Shown: positions 53,915-62,900, counted from the stretch's first letter. The stretch is 64,000 nucleotides of DNA from Deltaproteobacteria bacterium (GCA_020846435.1 JADLDY010000012.1:19848-83847), one strand, 5' to 3'. The notes: generated by a model not told the origin, from the letters alone. Program-made: numbers and translations.

Positions 53915-55711
53915 ATGGAGGATAAGAACTTGTTCGAGAAGATGGGTGACTGGAAGAGGAGCTCGTACTGCGGGGAGCTCACCGCTGCTAATATAGGCAA
54001 GGAAGCCTGCCTCATGGGCTGGGTGCAAAGGAGAAGGGACCACGGAGGCCTCATATTCATAGACCTGCGCGACAGGGCCGGTATAATGCAGCTCGTCTTC
54101 AGCCCCGATTCCCCGAACAACGTGCACGAAGCCGCGCACGGCCTCAGAAGCGAGTTCGTGGCCGCTGTCAAGGGCAAAGTGAGGAAGAGGCCTGAGGGCA
54201 CCGCTAATCCGAACCTCTCAACCGGCCAGGTCGAGATGGAGGTCTCCGAGATAAGGATACTCAACGATTCCGAACCGCTCCCGTTCATGATAGAGGACGA
54301 TACAGACGTCGCCGAGACGACGAGGCTCAAATACCGCTATCTCGATCTTCGCAGGCCGTCTCTCCAGGCCAAGCTCGTTTTGCGCCACAAGGTCGCGATG
54401 GCGACGAGGAACTACCTCGCTGAAAACGGCTTCATCGAGGTCGAGACGCCTGTTCTCACCAAGAGCACGCCTGAGGGCGCGAGGGACTTCCTCGTGCCGA
54501 GCCGCTTGTCGCCTGGCAATTTTTTCGCCCTGCCGCAGTCCCCGCAGCTCTTCAAGCAGATACTGATGGTCGCCGGCATGGACAGGTACTTCCAGATAGT
54601 GAAGTGCTTCCGCGACGAGGACCTCCGGGCCGACCGCCAGCCCGAGTTCACGCAGATAGACGCTGAGATGAGCTTTGTCGACAGGGAGGATGTCATCTCT
54701 GTCATGGAAGGGCTCATCATAAAGATATTCAGGGAATCCGGTCTCACGGTCAACCCGCCGTTTCCGAGGCTCACCTACGCCGAGGCTGTTGGAAGGTTTG
54801 GGGTAGACAACCCTGACGTCAGGTTCGGCCTTGAGCTCAACGACCTCACGAGCATACTTTCCGGCTCAGGCTTCAAGGTCTTCAATGACGCCGCCTCAAA
54901 GGGCGGGGTCGTCAAGGCCCTGTGCGTGCCGGGCGGGGCGTCCTTTTCGAGGAAGGACCTCGACGACCTGACCGAGATAGCCGCTTCTTTCGGTGCAAAG
55001 GGCCTGGCGTGGGTCAAGGTCACTGAAGAGGGTTGGCAGTCGCCCATTGCCAAGTTCCTCACCGACGCTGAAAAGAGCGCGATAACCTCATCTGTCGGCG
55101 CGAAGACGGGCGATCTTCTTCTGTTCGGCGCTGACAAGGCCTCCATCGCCAATACCGTGCTCGGCAGGCTCAGGCTCAACATAGGAGGCAGGCTCGGTCT
55201 CATACCAAAGGACGAATTGAAGTTCGTCTGGGTAACCGACTTCCCGATGTTCGATTACGACGAGGCTGAAAAGAGGCATGTAGCCGTCCACCACCCGTTT
55301 ACCGCTCCTATGGACGAAGACCTCCCTCTCATGGACACGGCTCCCCTTAAGGTGCGCGCTCAGGCCTATGACCTCGTTCTGAACGGGAGCGAGATCGGCG
55401 GAGGCTCGATAAGGATACACAGGAGCGACGTGCAGGAGAAGGTCTTCTCGATGCTCGGCATCGGGAAAGAAGACGCGGCCGCGAGGTTCGGCTTCCTCCT
55501 CGACGCACTCTCATTCGGCACCCCTCCGCACGGAGGCATAGCCTTCGGCCTCGACAGGATAATGTCGATCATCACGAAGTCGGAATCCATTCGCGACGTC
55601 ATAGCCTTCCCCAAGACGCAAAAGGGCACGGACCCGATGACCGAAGCGCCTTCGGTCGTCGACGCCAAGCAGCTTGAGGAGCTTTTCATAAGGGTCGCCA
55701 AAAAGTCCTGA
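53915..55711 (+). CDS. aspS: Aspartyl-tRNA synthetase
   Basis: A class II synthetase of 598 residues: N-terminal OB anticodon-binding domain ([22 protein letters not shown]), motif 2 [23 protein letters not shown], the bacterial GAD insertion (about 300-420) and motif 3 [13 protein letters not shown]. The full bacterial length fits either a discriminating AspRS or a non-discriminating Asp/Asn enzyme, which the sequence alone does not settle. Confidence 0.98.
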   Translation: MEDKNLFEKMGDWKRSSYCGELTAANIGKEACLMGWVQRRRDHGGLIFIDLRDRAGIMQLVFSPDSPNNVHEAAHGLRSEFVAAVKGKVRKRPEGTANPNLSTGQVEMEVSEIRILNDSEPLPFMIEDDTDVAETTRLKYRYLDLRRPSLQAKLVLRHKVAMATRNYLAENGFIEVETPVLTKSTPEGARDFLVPSRLSPGNFFALPQSPQLFKQILMVAGMDRYFQIVKCFRDEDLRADRQPEFTQIDAEMSFVDREDVISVMEGLIIKIFRESGLTVNPPFPRLTYAEAVGRFGVDNPDVRFGLELNDLTSILSGSGFKVFNDAASKGGVVKALCVPGGASFSRKDLDDLTEIAASFGAKGLAWVKVTEEGWQSPIAKFLTDAEKSAITSSVGAKTGDLLLFGADKASIANTVLGRLRLNIGGRLGLIPKDELKFVWVTDFPMFDYDEAEKRHVAVHHPFTAPMDEDLPLMDTAPLKVRAQAYDLVLNGSEIGGGSIRIHRSDVQEKVFSMLGIGKEDAAARFGFLLDALSFGTPPHGGIAFGLDRIMSIITKSESIRDVIAFPKTQKGTDPMTEAPSVVDAKQLEELFIRVAKKS

Positions 55712-55807
55712 CAATATTCCCCGGCAGTGGATGAAATCCCTGCCGGGGGAGTTTTGTCAGGCAGTTGTTTCTTGCCCGTTTCAAGTAAGCATGGGAGATG
55801 GTGCAGC

Positions 55808-57583
55808 ATGGAGAGTTTTCGCAAGGCTGTCGCGCTCGCCGCTCTGGCGGCGTTTACTTTCATCATCTATTCCAATGTGCTCCACGGCCCGTTCATCTTC
55901 GATGACGGGATGTACATAATCGACAACACGCAGATAAGGGACTCGTCCCTTCTGTGGCCGCCCTCTCCGAGGTATCTGACATACCTCTCGTTCGCGTTCA
56001 ACTACTCGCACGGCGGCCTCAATACCTTCGGCTACCACCTCTTCAACGTTATCGTCCACATATTCAACTCGGCGCTGGTTTTCGCCATCGCGCTTCTTCT
56101 CTTCAGGACCGCGGCCTTGAAGGACAAAGGGGTAGAGAGGTACGCCCTGCCTGTCGCTCTCATGGCCTCTTTTTTCTTCGCGGCCCATCCTGTTCAGACG
56201 CAGGCGGTCTCCTACATAACCCAGCGGTTCGCCTCCCTGACGGCGCTTTTCTACCTCCTTTCTGTCGCGTGCTATCTCAAATGGAGGACCTCCGAGGGCT
56301 CTTCGAGGCTCTTTTTTTACGCCGTCGCGCTCCTTTCGGCAGTTGCCGCCCAGTTCACCAAGGAGACGGGCTTTACCCTGCCTGCCGTCATATTGCTGCT
56401 TGAGTACGCCTTCTTCAGGGGTACAGGAAGCGCTCTCAAGAGGCTTTTTCCGCTCGTCCCTTTCATCCTCGTCATGGCGATAGTGCCGGTTCTGCTCTTT
56501 GCCCCGGGGGTCTTCGGCGCGGGCTCCGCAGGCATAAGCGAGACGACCCGCGTCCAGCAGCTCCGTGATCTGGACACGGTCTCAAGGCACGATTACCTGG
56601 CGACCCAGTTCAGGGTCATGGCCACCTACTTCAGGCTCCTCGTCGCGCCATATGGGCAGAACCTCGATTACCATTACACCATCTTCAAGAGCTTTCTTGC
56701 CCCGCAGGTTGTTTTGTCCGCGCTTTTTCTGGTCATCCCTATATTCGGCCTCGGCCTCTTTCTCCTTGGACGGGGCATCAAGGGGAGGGGGCCTCTCTCC
56801 CTTATAGCCGGCACCGGCATACTCTTTTTCTTCATAGCCATATCGATCGAATCGTCGATAATCCCCATAAACGACGTCATATACGAGCACAGGCTCTATC
56901 TGCCCTCAGCCGGGGCGGCGCTTTTTTTCGCGGCCGCGCTCATGGGCCTCTTTGAGTTCTCGAAGAAGAGGTTCAAGCTCGCCATTTCCCCTCTCGCGTG
57001 GGCCGTTGTCGCCGTAATAGTCCTGGCGGCCCCTCTTGGCGCGGCGACCTTTGCGAGGAACAGCCTGTGGGCAGACGACATCCTTTTCTGGAGGGACGTC
57101 GTAGCCAAGAGCCCTGATAAGGGCAGGGTGCACAACAACTACGGCAGGGTGCTCTACAAGAAGGGGATGACCGCCGAGGGCATGGCCGAGTTCAAGCTCG
57201 CTGTCAAGCTCGACCCGGTGACCCCTTCCGGCTATTACAACCTCGGCAACGCTTATAAGGACCTTGGCCTGATGGATGAGGCCATAAAAGCGTTCGAGAC
57301 CGCCATTGAGCAGGATCCGGGCAAGCTCAACGCGCGCAACAACCTGGGGCTCGTTTACCTGATGGTCGGGCGGCCCGCCGAGGCGGTCGAGCAGTTCGAG
57401 ACCATGTTGCTTAAAAACCCCAATGATTTCAAGGCGCACAACAACCTCGGGCTCGCTTACTCGGCCATGGGGAGGGCAGATCTCGCTGAGGAAGAGTTCA
57501 GGGCGGCCGTCTTTATCAAGCCGGACTTCGCGGACGCGCTCAACAACCTGCGTATCATCGAATTGAAAAGGGGTATGGAATAA
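55808..57583 (+). CDS. TMTC-like membrane glycosyltransferase with C-terminal TPRs
   Basis: The 591-residue protein has about ten hydrophobic segments between residues 8 and 425, an extracytoplasmic acidic pair in FIFDDGMYIIDN (residues 28-40, GT-C style), SFAFNYSHGGLNTFGYHLFNVIVHI, and FFAAHPVQTQAVSYITQRFASLTALFYLLSV. Four TPR units follow (about 450-580: HNNYGRVLYKKGMTAEGMAEF, YYNLGNAYKDLGLMDEAIKAF and two more). This is the architecture of TMTC O-mannosyltransferases and their bacterial relatives, suggesting protein O-glycosylation at the membrane. The start ATG 55808 is preferred because the hydrophobic segment follows immediately. Confidence 0.8.
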   Translation: MESFRKAVALAALAAFTFIIYSNVLHGPFIFDDGMYIIDNTQIRDSSLLWPPSPRYLTYLSFAFNYSHGGLNTFGYHLFNVIVHIFNSALVFAIALLLFRTAALKDKGVERYALPVALMASFFFAAHPVQTQAVSYITQRFASLTALFYLLSVACYLKWRTSEGSSRLFFYAVALLSAVAAQFTKETGFTLPAVILLLEYAFFRGTGSALKRLFPLVPFILVMAIVPVLLFAPGVFGAGSAGISETTRVQQLRDLDTVSRHDYLATQFRVMATYFRLLVAPYGQNLDYHYTIFKSFLAPQVVLSALFLVIPIFGLGLFLLGRGIKGRGPLSLIAGTGILFFFIAISIESSIIPINDVIYEHRLYLPSAGAALFFAAALMGLFEFSKKRFKLAISPLAWAVVAVIVLAAPLGAATFARNSLWADDILFWRDVVAKSPDKGRVHNNYGRVLYKKGMTAEGMAEFKLAVKLDPVTPSGYYNLGNAYKDLGLMDEAIKAFETAIEQDPGKLNARNNLGLVYLMVGRPAEAVEQFETMLLKNPNDFKAHNNLGLAYSAMGRADLAEEEFRAAVFIKPDFADALNNLRIIELKRGME

Positions 57584-57587
57584 AGGT

Positions 57588-58661
57588 CTACTGCCTGACG
57601 TAGCCGTACATGAGAGAGCCTATGGCGACGAAGAGGAGATCCGGGAAGAAGGCGGCGACGAAAGGCGGGATCATGCCGCCGTGGCCGAGAGACCTCGTGA
57701 GCGCGTAGACCATCCAGTAGCTGAAGGCTATGACTATGCTGAGGCCGATGCCGGCGGCTATTCCGCTGTGCCTGCCTGTCTTGAGCGCGAAGGGTATGCC
57801 CACGAGGGCCATTATGAAGTTCACCAGAGGGAACGATACCTTGCTCCACAGGTCTATCCTGTGTTTGGCCGTCTCGTAGCCGTCCTTCTCCAGCGTCCTT
57901 ATGTATTCCCACAGTTCGAAGAACCCCATGTTCTGCTGGAAGTTCTCGAGGTTGACGAGGTTTTCAGGCTCTTCGAGCCCGCTGAGCGCGAGCCTCTGAT
58001 TGCCCCTCGCGCGCGCCTCCCCTTCTTTCGTGAACGTCCACGCTGTCGCGTCCTCCGTCACCCAGTGTCCGTCCCGCCACGCGGCTGAGGCCGCTTCGAC
58101 CCTGCCCGTTACTGTGAAGGGTTTTCTCAGCTCATAGTAGGTGATCCCGAAGAGCTCGTTCTTGCGGAAGTCTATGTGGCGTATGTTCAGTATGCCTCCG
58201 TCGCTCTTGACCCAGAGCCCCTCTTTGCCGAAGGTCGCTCCCTGGACGCCGAACCACTGCTTTCTGAAAGAGTCGGCTTTTTTCTGCGCCGCCGGGGTCA
58301 CGTATTCGTTCATCAGCATGACGCCGAGGCTTATGAGAAGACCCGCGGCAATGAGCGGGTAGACGGCGCTCAGGAGCCGCACCCCGCCCGCCTTCATGGC
58401 CGTTATCTCTCCGTGCTTCGAGAGTATGCCGAGCGACAGAAGGACTGCGACCAGCACGGCAACAGGGGCTACCTGCCCTATGATGAAGGGCAGCTTGTAG
58501 ACAAAGAACACGAACGAGGCCAGGGCCGGGACCTTGTGCTTTATAAGCATGTCGATGTTCTCGAAAAGGTCGACTGTTATGAAGAGCACTATGAACCCGG
58601 CGAGCGCCATCAGGAGAAGCCGCAGAAATTCGGATAGTACGTGTTTTTCGAGTATCTTCAT
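57588..58661 (-). CDS. lptG: LPS export ABC transporter permease LptG
   Basis: One of the two inner-membrane permeases that extract LPS for transport by LptB2FGC. The 357-residue protein has the YjgP/YjgQ pattern: start ILEKHVLSEFLRLLLMALAGF, three N-terminal helices, a beta-jellyroll periplasmic domain (about 120-260) and three C-terminal helices. Its start overlaps the lptF stop by four bases. It implies an LPS-containing outer membrane. Confidence 0.94.
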   Translation of the reverse strand: MKILEKHVLSEFLRLLLMALAGFIVLFITVDLFENIDMLIKHKVPALASFVFFVYKLPFIIGQVAPVAVLVAVLLSLGILSKHGEITAMKAGGVRLLSAVYPLIAAGLLISLGVMLMNEYVTPAAQKKADSFRKQWFGVQGATFGKEGLWVKSDGGILNIRHIDFRKNELFGITYYELRKPFTVTGRVEAASAAWRDGHWVTEDATAWTFTKEGEARARGNQRLALSGLEEPENLVNLENFQQNMGFFELWEYIRTLEKDGYETAKHRIDLWSKVSFPLVNFIMALVGIPFALKTGRHSGIAAGIGLSIVIAFSYWMVYALTRSLGHGGMIPPFVAAFFPDLLFVAIGSLMYGYVRQ

Positions 58662-59806
58662 GCTCCTCCTTTCCTTGCCCTGCTCCTGAACGTCAGAGGG
58701 GACAGGGGGCGGTCCTTGTCGGCCCGCAGAAAGACGAATATGCCAGCGATGAGGAATATGACGTCGGACGCCCAGACAGCGGCTATCGGGTTGAGCGAGC
58801 CGGCTTCTCCTATTGCCTCGAAGGCCGTTGACATAACATAATAGACGAGTACCACGCCGAGGGCCGTTGAAAAGCCTGAGAGTTTGGCGGCGCGTATCTT
58901 CTGTATGCCCAGGGGCAGGCCGAGGAGCGCGAAGACAAAGACTGAGGCAGGCAGGGCGAACCTCTTGTGCAGGTCTATGAGGTAGGGCGCTGGGTCTGCC
59001 CCGCGGGCTTCCGCGTCGCCGGCCCTGTCCATCAGTTCTCCGGTGTAAAGTTCCCTGTTGTGCTTCTGGGCAGGAGAGACGGCCTGTCCTGCGAGCCCCA
59101 GCTCAAGCGTATAGGAGGCGAAGCCAACCAGGTGGTAAGCCTTGCCGTCCCTTGTCTGCCTGTGTATGGAGCCGTCGTTGAGCTTGAGGTAGACGGTCTG
59201 GCGTTCGGTCGCCGGTGAGAAGACGCCTTTCGAGGCGAAAAATACGTTCGACTCTTTCGTGCTTCCCCTTTCGGAGATGAACAGGCCTTCCATCTCGCCT
59301 GTTCTCGCGTTTATCTTGTCAACGTACAGGACTATGCCCTTGAACCTGTCGTAGAAGGTCTTCTCCTCGAGCCCTGAGATGAACCTTTCCCTGGAGGCGT
59401 CGAAGAAAAGGGTCTTTAGGTTGAGGTTTCCCCAGGGGAACAGGTACAGGGTGACGACGAGGGTCGCGGCGTAGACGAAAAAGGCGCAGATCATGACCGG
59501 CCGGAGCATGGCTGTGAGGCCCAGCCCCGAGGCCTTCATGGCGGTCACTTCGCTGTCAGAGCTCAGGCGCGTGAAGGCCACGAGCACGCCTATGAGGAAC
59601 GATATCGGGAGCGTGTAGATGAGGAAGGACGGGACGATCGACGCTATGAACCAGAAGATGAACGAGCCCCCCACGCCCTGAGTGACCATGAGCTCTATGA
59701 GCTTTACCGCCTTGCTCAGAAGGGCCGTGGCTGTCAGTATGGCAAGGCTCAGGAAAAATGGAACGCTGATTTCCTTGATTATGTAGCGGCTGAGTATCCC
59801 TGGCAT
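58658..59806 (-). CDS. lptF: LPS export ABC transporter permease LptF
   Basis: The partner permease of LptG. I start it at MPGILSRYIIKEISVPFFL, giving 382 residues with the usual 3 + 3 helices and a periplasmic beta domain; an open frame continues 80 residues upstream but has no LptF similarity. Contains SEVTAMKASGLGL, the coupling-helix-like segment contacting LptB, which is not in this window. Confidence 0.94.
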   Translation of the reverse strand: MPGILSRYIIKEISVPFFLSLAILTATALLSKAVKLIELMVTQGVGGSFIFWFIASIVPSFLIYTLPISFLIGVLVAFTRLSSDSEVTAMKASGLGLTAMLRPVMICAFFVYAATLVVTLYLFPWGNLNLKTLFFDASRERFISGLEEKTFYDRFKGIVLYVDKINARTGEMEGLFISERGSTKESNVFFASKGVFSPATERQTVYLKLNDGSIHRQTRDGKAYHLVGFASYTLELGLAGQAVSPAQKHNRELYTGELMDRAGDAEARGADPAPYLIDLHKRFALPASVFVFALLGLPLGIQKIRAAKLSGFSTALGVVLVYYVMSTAFEAIGEAGSLNPIAAVWASDVIFLIAGIFVFLRADKDRPLSPLTFRSRARKGGA

Positions 59807-60047
59807 CAATGCAGATGATACTATAAGAAAGGCCCCGTAACAATCGCATTCAGGGAAAAAACTTTGGCCGTTCTTCTTTTTTTTAAGAAACCCCGTTATT
59901 TTTCCGAAGTAAAAGCTGGGCGCCACTGATATCGAGGCCGCCGGCCATGGATTGTTTGACTTTTGATGGCGTTTTGAGGTATTTAGAAATCTTCTAAAAA
60001 GCTTTTCCCGTGAGAGCCCTGACGGCCGCTTCAGAAGAGCGGCCATT

Positions 60048-60476
60048 TTGGTAGCCGCCCGGGGTCAGCTGTGGAGCGTATTGTTGGACCCGAGGCGTAG
60101 GGACAGGATAAAAGTCGAGTTGAAACGGGCTGAGGATTATTTGAACGCCGCCGAGCAGCTGCACAGGCACGCCCTGTACGCGCCGTCAGCAACTTCTTCG
60201 TATTACTCGGCGTGCCACGCGGCAACCGCCGCTTTCCTCACGGTGGGAAGCTTCGACAACGCGCAAAAGGACAAGTTCATGGGCTTCATGACGGCCTTGC
60301 GCAAGTACAGCTCCAAGCTCGACCCTTTCATTGAACACCTCGCGGCCCTGAAGGACTCATGGGGTTTCAACACCGCTGTCGACTATTCTGAAAGCGACTC
60401 CCTGCTCAGGCTTTACCAGACCAGGGACTTTGTTCTTGAGGTCAAGGACTTCCTCAGGAGGGCGGTCAAGGTCTGA
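60048..60476 (+). CDS. HEPN-domain protein (UPF0332-like), start uncertain
   Basis: The 142-residue frame has the HEPN four-helix pattern: RIKVELKRAEDYLNAAEQLHRH, then SATSSYYSACHAATAAFLTVG and a C-terminal helix VLEVKDFLRRA. No R-x4-6-H ribonuclease motif is evident, and the usual Arg before YY is Ser. The frame begins at TTG 60048 and no ATG lies near, so the start could be any of several TTG/GTG codons. An XRE regulator follows after 85 bases on the same strand. No MNT nucleotidyltransferase partner is present, so a toxin-antitoxin role is unproven. Confidence 0.7.
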   Translation: MVAARGQLWSVLLDPRRRDRIKVELKRAEDYLNAAEQLHRHALYAPSATSSYYSACHAATAAFLTVGSFDNAQKDKFMGFMTALRKYSSKLDPFIEHLAALKDSWGFNTAVDYSESDSLLRLYQTRDFVLEVKDFLRRAVKV

Positions 60477-60561
60477 TGAAGGCCCGCCCCCGGCGTCTGT
60501 TCGCGTTCTGAAAATCTCCAGAGGCCTCTCTCCGGGCTTCCTATTTCTTGACAGGGGTCAG

Positions 60562-60957
60562 ATGGCTCGAATTATAGCACGCGAGGTACTGGAACGCCTC
60601 AGGGCGCTGAGAGAAGATCTCGCGCTGAATCAGGATTATCTCGCGAAACGGGTCGGCGTCGACAGGACGACCTATGTCAGGAAGGAACGGGGCGTAATCC
60701 CCATAACCACCGAGGAATGGATAAAGTTAGCGGCCGCCATGGACAGGGAGCCGTCCTATTTTTTCGCTGGCGGCGCGGCTGTCAAGCCCGCTCTTGCCAA
60801 AAGGGAGGCTCTGCTCCTGAGGCTCTACAGGGCGCTGAGGCCCGCCGAGCAGGAAGACTTCGTGTGCGCCGTGTACTTGAAATGCAGGAGCATACGGCGC
60901 AAGGCCGTGCAGGATACCCTGAAGCTCCTCCAGGGCGGGATGGAAAACGTCTTTTGA
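60562..60957 (+). CDS. XRE-family helix-turn-helix regulator
   Basis: The 131-residue protein has an N-terminal HTH_3-type domain (LRALREDLALNQDYLAKRVGVDRTTYVRKERG, about residues 10-45) followed by a segment typical of such regulators (EEWIKLAAAMDREPSYFF) and a short helical tail. The ATG at 60562 follows AGGGGTCAG. It is adjacent to the HEPN gene, whose expression it may control. Confidence 0.85.
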   Translation: MARIIAREVLERLRALREDLALNQDYLAKRVGVDRTTYVRKERGVIPITTEEWIKLAAAMDREPSYFFAGGAAVKPALAKREALLLRLYRALRPAEQEDFVCAVYLKCRSIRRKAVQDTLKLLQGGMENVF

Positions 60958-60972
60958 GAGCTGGTTTTTGGT

Positions 60973-61001
60973 TTGACAAGCCATAGGGCTTGTGGTAGCT
61001 T
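60973..61001 (+). promoter_or_regulatory. Probable tRNA-Lys promoter
   Basis: TTGACA (60973-60978) and TAGCTT (60996-61001), 17-base spacer, about 30 bases upstream of tRNA-Lys. Confidence 0.5.
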
Positions 61002-61029
61002 AACGGGTCTGGGTTTTGACCTGGTCTTG

Positions 61030-61105
61030 GAGCCGCTAGCTCAGTTGGTAGAGCATCTGACTTTTAATCAGGTGGCCCCGGGTTCGAGTCCCGGGCGGCT
61101 CACCA
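61030..61105 (+). tRNA. tRNA-Lys (anticodon TTT)
   Basis: A complete cloverleaf with encoded CCA: acceptor GAGCCGC / GCGGCTC, D arm GCTCAGTTGGTAGAGC, anticodon loop CTTTTAA with TTT, T arm CCGGG-TTCGAGT-CCCGG. Confidence 0.96.
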
Positions 61106-61120
61106 CTAAAAAATAAGAAT

Positions 61121-61240
61121 GTCCCCATCGTCGGCGACCGGGTTTGACAAATTTGCAGGACAGCAAATTTGGATTTGCGCCGCAGGCGCAAACCCGCAGG
61201 GGCGAGCACAGGGATGTGCGAGCTCAATCCCCGTGGGGAC
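61121..61240 (+). pseudogene. tRNA-Glu remnant carrying a hairpin-repeat insertion
   Basis: Bases 61121-61132 equal the first 12 bases of tRNA-Glu, 61133-61147 resemble its variable-loop/T-arm side (GGCGACCGGGTTTGA), and 61226-61240 (AATCCCCGTGGGGAC) equal its T-stem/acceptor end. The D and anticodon arms are missing. About 77 bases of modular hairpin repeat sit in the T loop. It cannot form a working tRNA. Confidence 0.8.
61148..61224. repeat. Modular hairpin repeat, copy A
   Basis: Hairpins in order: CAAATTTGC-AGGACA-GCAAATTTG; TTTGCGCC-GCA-GGCGCAAA; CCCGCAGGGGCGAG; GCACA-GGGA-TGTGC. Compared with copies B and C the stems differ by paired changes, while AGGACA (AGGGACA in copy B), GGGA (TGGA in copy C) and GGGGCGAG recur. 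Confidence 0.85.
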
Positions 61241-61254
61241 TACGATAAAGTAAA

Positions 61255-61286
61255 GAGTTGCTGGTTCGAGTCCAGGGCGGCTCACC
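61255..61286 (+). pseudogene. 3' fragment of a tRNA-Lys-like gene
   Basis: GAGTTGCTGGTTCGAGTCCA followed by GGGCGGCTCACC matches the T arm and acceptor end of the intact tRNA-Lys at 61030-61105, with a compensated T-stem change (CTGG / CCAG). The 5' half is absent. Confidence 0.75.
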
Positions 61287-61305
61287 GGAAAAAAATATAA
61301 AGCAT

Positions 61306-61381
61306 GTCCCCATCGTCTAGAGGCCAAGGACACCGCCCTTTCACGGCGGCGACCGGGGTTCGAATCCCCGTGGGGACGCCA
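61306..61381 (+). tRNA. tRNA-Glu (anticodon TTC)
   Basis: A complete cloverleaf with encoded CCA: acceptor GTCCCCA / TGGGGAC, anticodon stem CCGCC / GGCGG with loop CTTTCAC (TTC), T arm CGGGG-TTCGAAT-CCCCG. Confidence 0.96.
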
Positions 61382-61390
61382 AAATAAAAA

Positions 61391-61417
61391 AAGCGCCATT
61401 TTTATGGCGCTTTTTTT
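61391..61417. terminator. Intrinsic terminator after the tRNA genes
   Basis: Stem AGCGCCAT / ATGGCGCT with loop TTTT, extended by A and T runs on both sides, so it could act in either direction. It begins ten bases past tRNA-Glu. Confidence 0.9.
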
Positions 61418-61428
61418 ATTTTGTGTGC

Positions 61429-61557
61429 CAGGATGCGAACCCCGGAGGGGTTCGACAATCTTGCAGGGACAGCAAGATTGCACTTTTGCGCGAAGCGCAA
61501 AAGCCCGCAGGGGCGAGTCCAGGGATGGACGAGCTGAATCCACGTGTGGATTTTTTT
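61429..61557. repeat. Modular hairpin repeat, copy B
   Basis: Hairpins in order: GAACCCC-GGA-GGGGTTC; CAATCTTGC-AGGGACA-GCAAGATTG; CTTTTGCGC-GAA-GCGCAAAAG; CCCGCAGGGGCGAG; GTCCA-GGGA-TGGAC; and AATCCA-CGTG-TGGATT followed by a T run, which resembles a T-arm/acceptor-like end turned terminator. The remainder of the gap to 61697 (including a decayed 'gtgcgcacagtgagcctacaa' unit at about 61562) shows no gene. Confidence 0.85.
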
Positions 61558-61697
61558 AGTGGTGCGCACAGTGAGCCTACAAGGCTAAAAAGGCGTCACC
61601 ATCATCTTCTCCGACCGCCTATGCTTCATGAATAAGGTTGCCGTTGCACATCAGGCGAAGGGGGAATATGGTATGGTTTTGTCATAATGAACTCCTT

Positions 61698-62831
61698 TTA
61701 GTCAGTAGTCAGAACTTCTCCTTGAGACAGTAACTCTATACATGTTGCTAAAGGAGAGTTTGGCATCGCAGTTACATTAGGGTGCTGACCAATTAGAGTA
61801 GTGCATACCTCCCCGCCGAATTGCATTTTCGAAGTGGTTTGAACAATGTTGACGACTGCTTGAGCAACGGCCTCTGCCGCTTTATCTGATAGGGCTGGTT
61901 TTGTTGCTGAGGTCTCGATTTGCCCTGTCGTACTGGTTTTTCCTCCGCCAGTTAACGCGGCGACTCTTGATGCTTCGAGCGCGCTGTACGCTTGTTCTCT
62001 TCCTTTTGTAGTCGCTTGCGCTGCTTCATATTCTTTCTTTGAGGCATCTTCTGTTTCTTTATTTTTTGTTAAAGTCTTCGTTAGTTCATCGTAATCTGCA
62101 AGTTCTTGCTTTTCAGCAGGGGACGGCGTATGCGGTGGCTTGATTTTGTCATAATCTGCCTTCCTATCTTCTATTTTCTTTTCTGTATCTTTTCTTGTTG
62201 CTACGGCGCCATCATATCCCTCTTTTGATTTTGCTTCAGCCGATTTGGCATCATCCAAAGACTTTCTCGCAACTTCCGTTTTATTCGTTAGATCAACTAT
62301 CGCCTCCGGGGAACCTGCACTTGATGAACCTGCGAGAACAACAGAAGGAGCTCGCACTGCACCTGTTAGTTGTTCAATTGCCAATATAGCAACCATCGTG
62401 CTTTGAAATCTTCTTTGCAGTGTTTCAATGCCAAGTGTTGATATGCCGCCCAATGCATAAGCTTCGCAGTTCCTGTACATAATATCCCGCAAAGCCTCAA
62501 TTGCGGCGGTTCTAATTCCAATAGAGCCAACAGCCTCTGCCATAGATTGAGAAACGCCCAGATTCCCTTTATCTGTTAATGTGAGATCAACCCCAAGCGT
62601 TGCAGCCAAGGAGGAAATTGCATCAGGTGCTGGCTCCGCACAAACACCTTCCCAAGAGATAGTGCCATTGTTAGTTTTCTTTACAGAATAAACGCCGCGT
62701 TGTTTTGCGTCTATAAAAAAGACTTTGTTTCCTCCGGCGGTCTTTTCTATTGTATGGTGGGTCATGGATGTACACCCACTTATCATAACTAGCGAAAGAG
62801 CTAATAAACATCCGATTAACTTATTGTTCAT
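61698..62831 (-). CDS. Lipoprotein of unknown function with coiled-coil region
   Basis: The 377-residue protein has a lipoprotein signal (LALSLVMISGCTS, Cys20), an N-terminal domain with VYSVKKTNNGTISWEGVCAEPAPDA-type sequence, an Ala-rich helical part (SMAEAVGSIGIRTAAIEALRD), a charged coiled coil (about 195-285, KSLDDAKSAEAKSKEG and similar) and a C-terminal globular end with two further Cys. AT-richer than the window's core genes. I do not recognise the family. It has its own promoter and lies between tRNA-Glu and a partial tRNA-Glu duplicate. Confidence 0.75.
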   Translation of the reverse strand: MNNKLIGCLLALSLVMISGCTSMTHHTIEKTAGGNKVFFIDAKQRGVYSVKKTNNGTISWEGVCAEPAPDAISSLAATLGVDLTLTDKGNLGVSQSMAEAVGSIGIRTAAIEALRDIMYRNCEAYALGGISTLGIETLQRRFQSTMVAILAIEQLTGAVRAPSVVLAGSSSAGSPEAIVDLTNKTEVARKSLDDAKSAEAKSKEGYDGAVATRKDTEKKIEDRKADYDKIKPPHTPSPAEKQELADYDELTKTLTKNKETEDASKKEYEAAQATTKGREQAYSALEASRVAALTGGGKTSTTGQIETSATKPALSDKAAEAVAQAVVNIVQTTSKMQFGGEVCTTLIGQHPNVTAMPNSPLATCIELLSQGEVLTTD

Positions 62832-62900
62832 TGTGCCTCCCTGTTTGTTTGGTATGTGTTGTTAGCGCAGAGTGTATTCTTTGTGTGCAGATATTGTAAA

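Noticed and set aside
59807..60046. 80-residue N-terminal extension of LptF
   Set aside because: The extension has no LptF similarity, and MPGILSRYIIKEI at 59806 is the normal family start.
60048..60476. Firm toxin-antitoxin call for the HEPN/XRE pair
   Set aside because: The HEPN protein lacks the ribonuclease motif, the genes are 85 bases apart, and no MNT partner is present.
61106..61600. Open frames through the hairpin repeats (up to about 145 residues)
   Set aside because: They read through palindromic repeat and tRNA sequence; similar peptides arise from every repeat copy and have no start signals.
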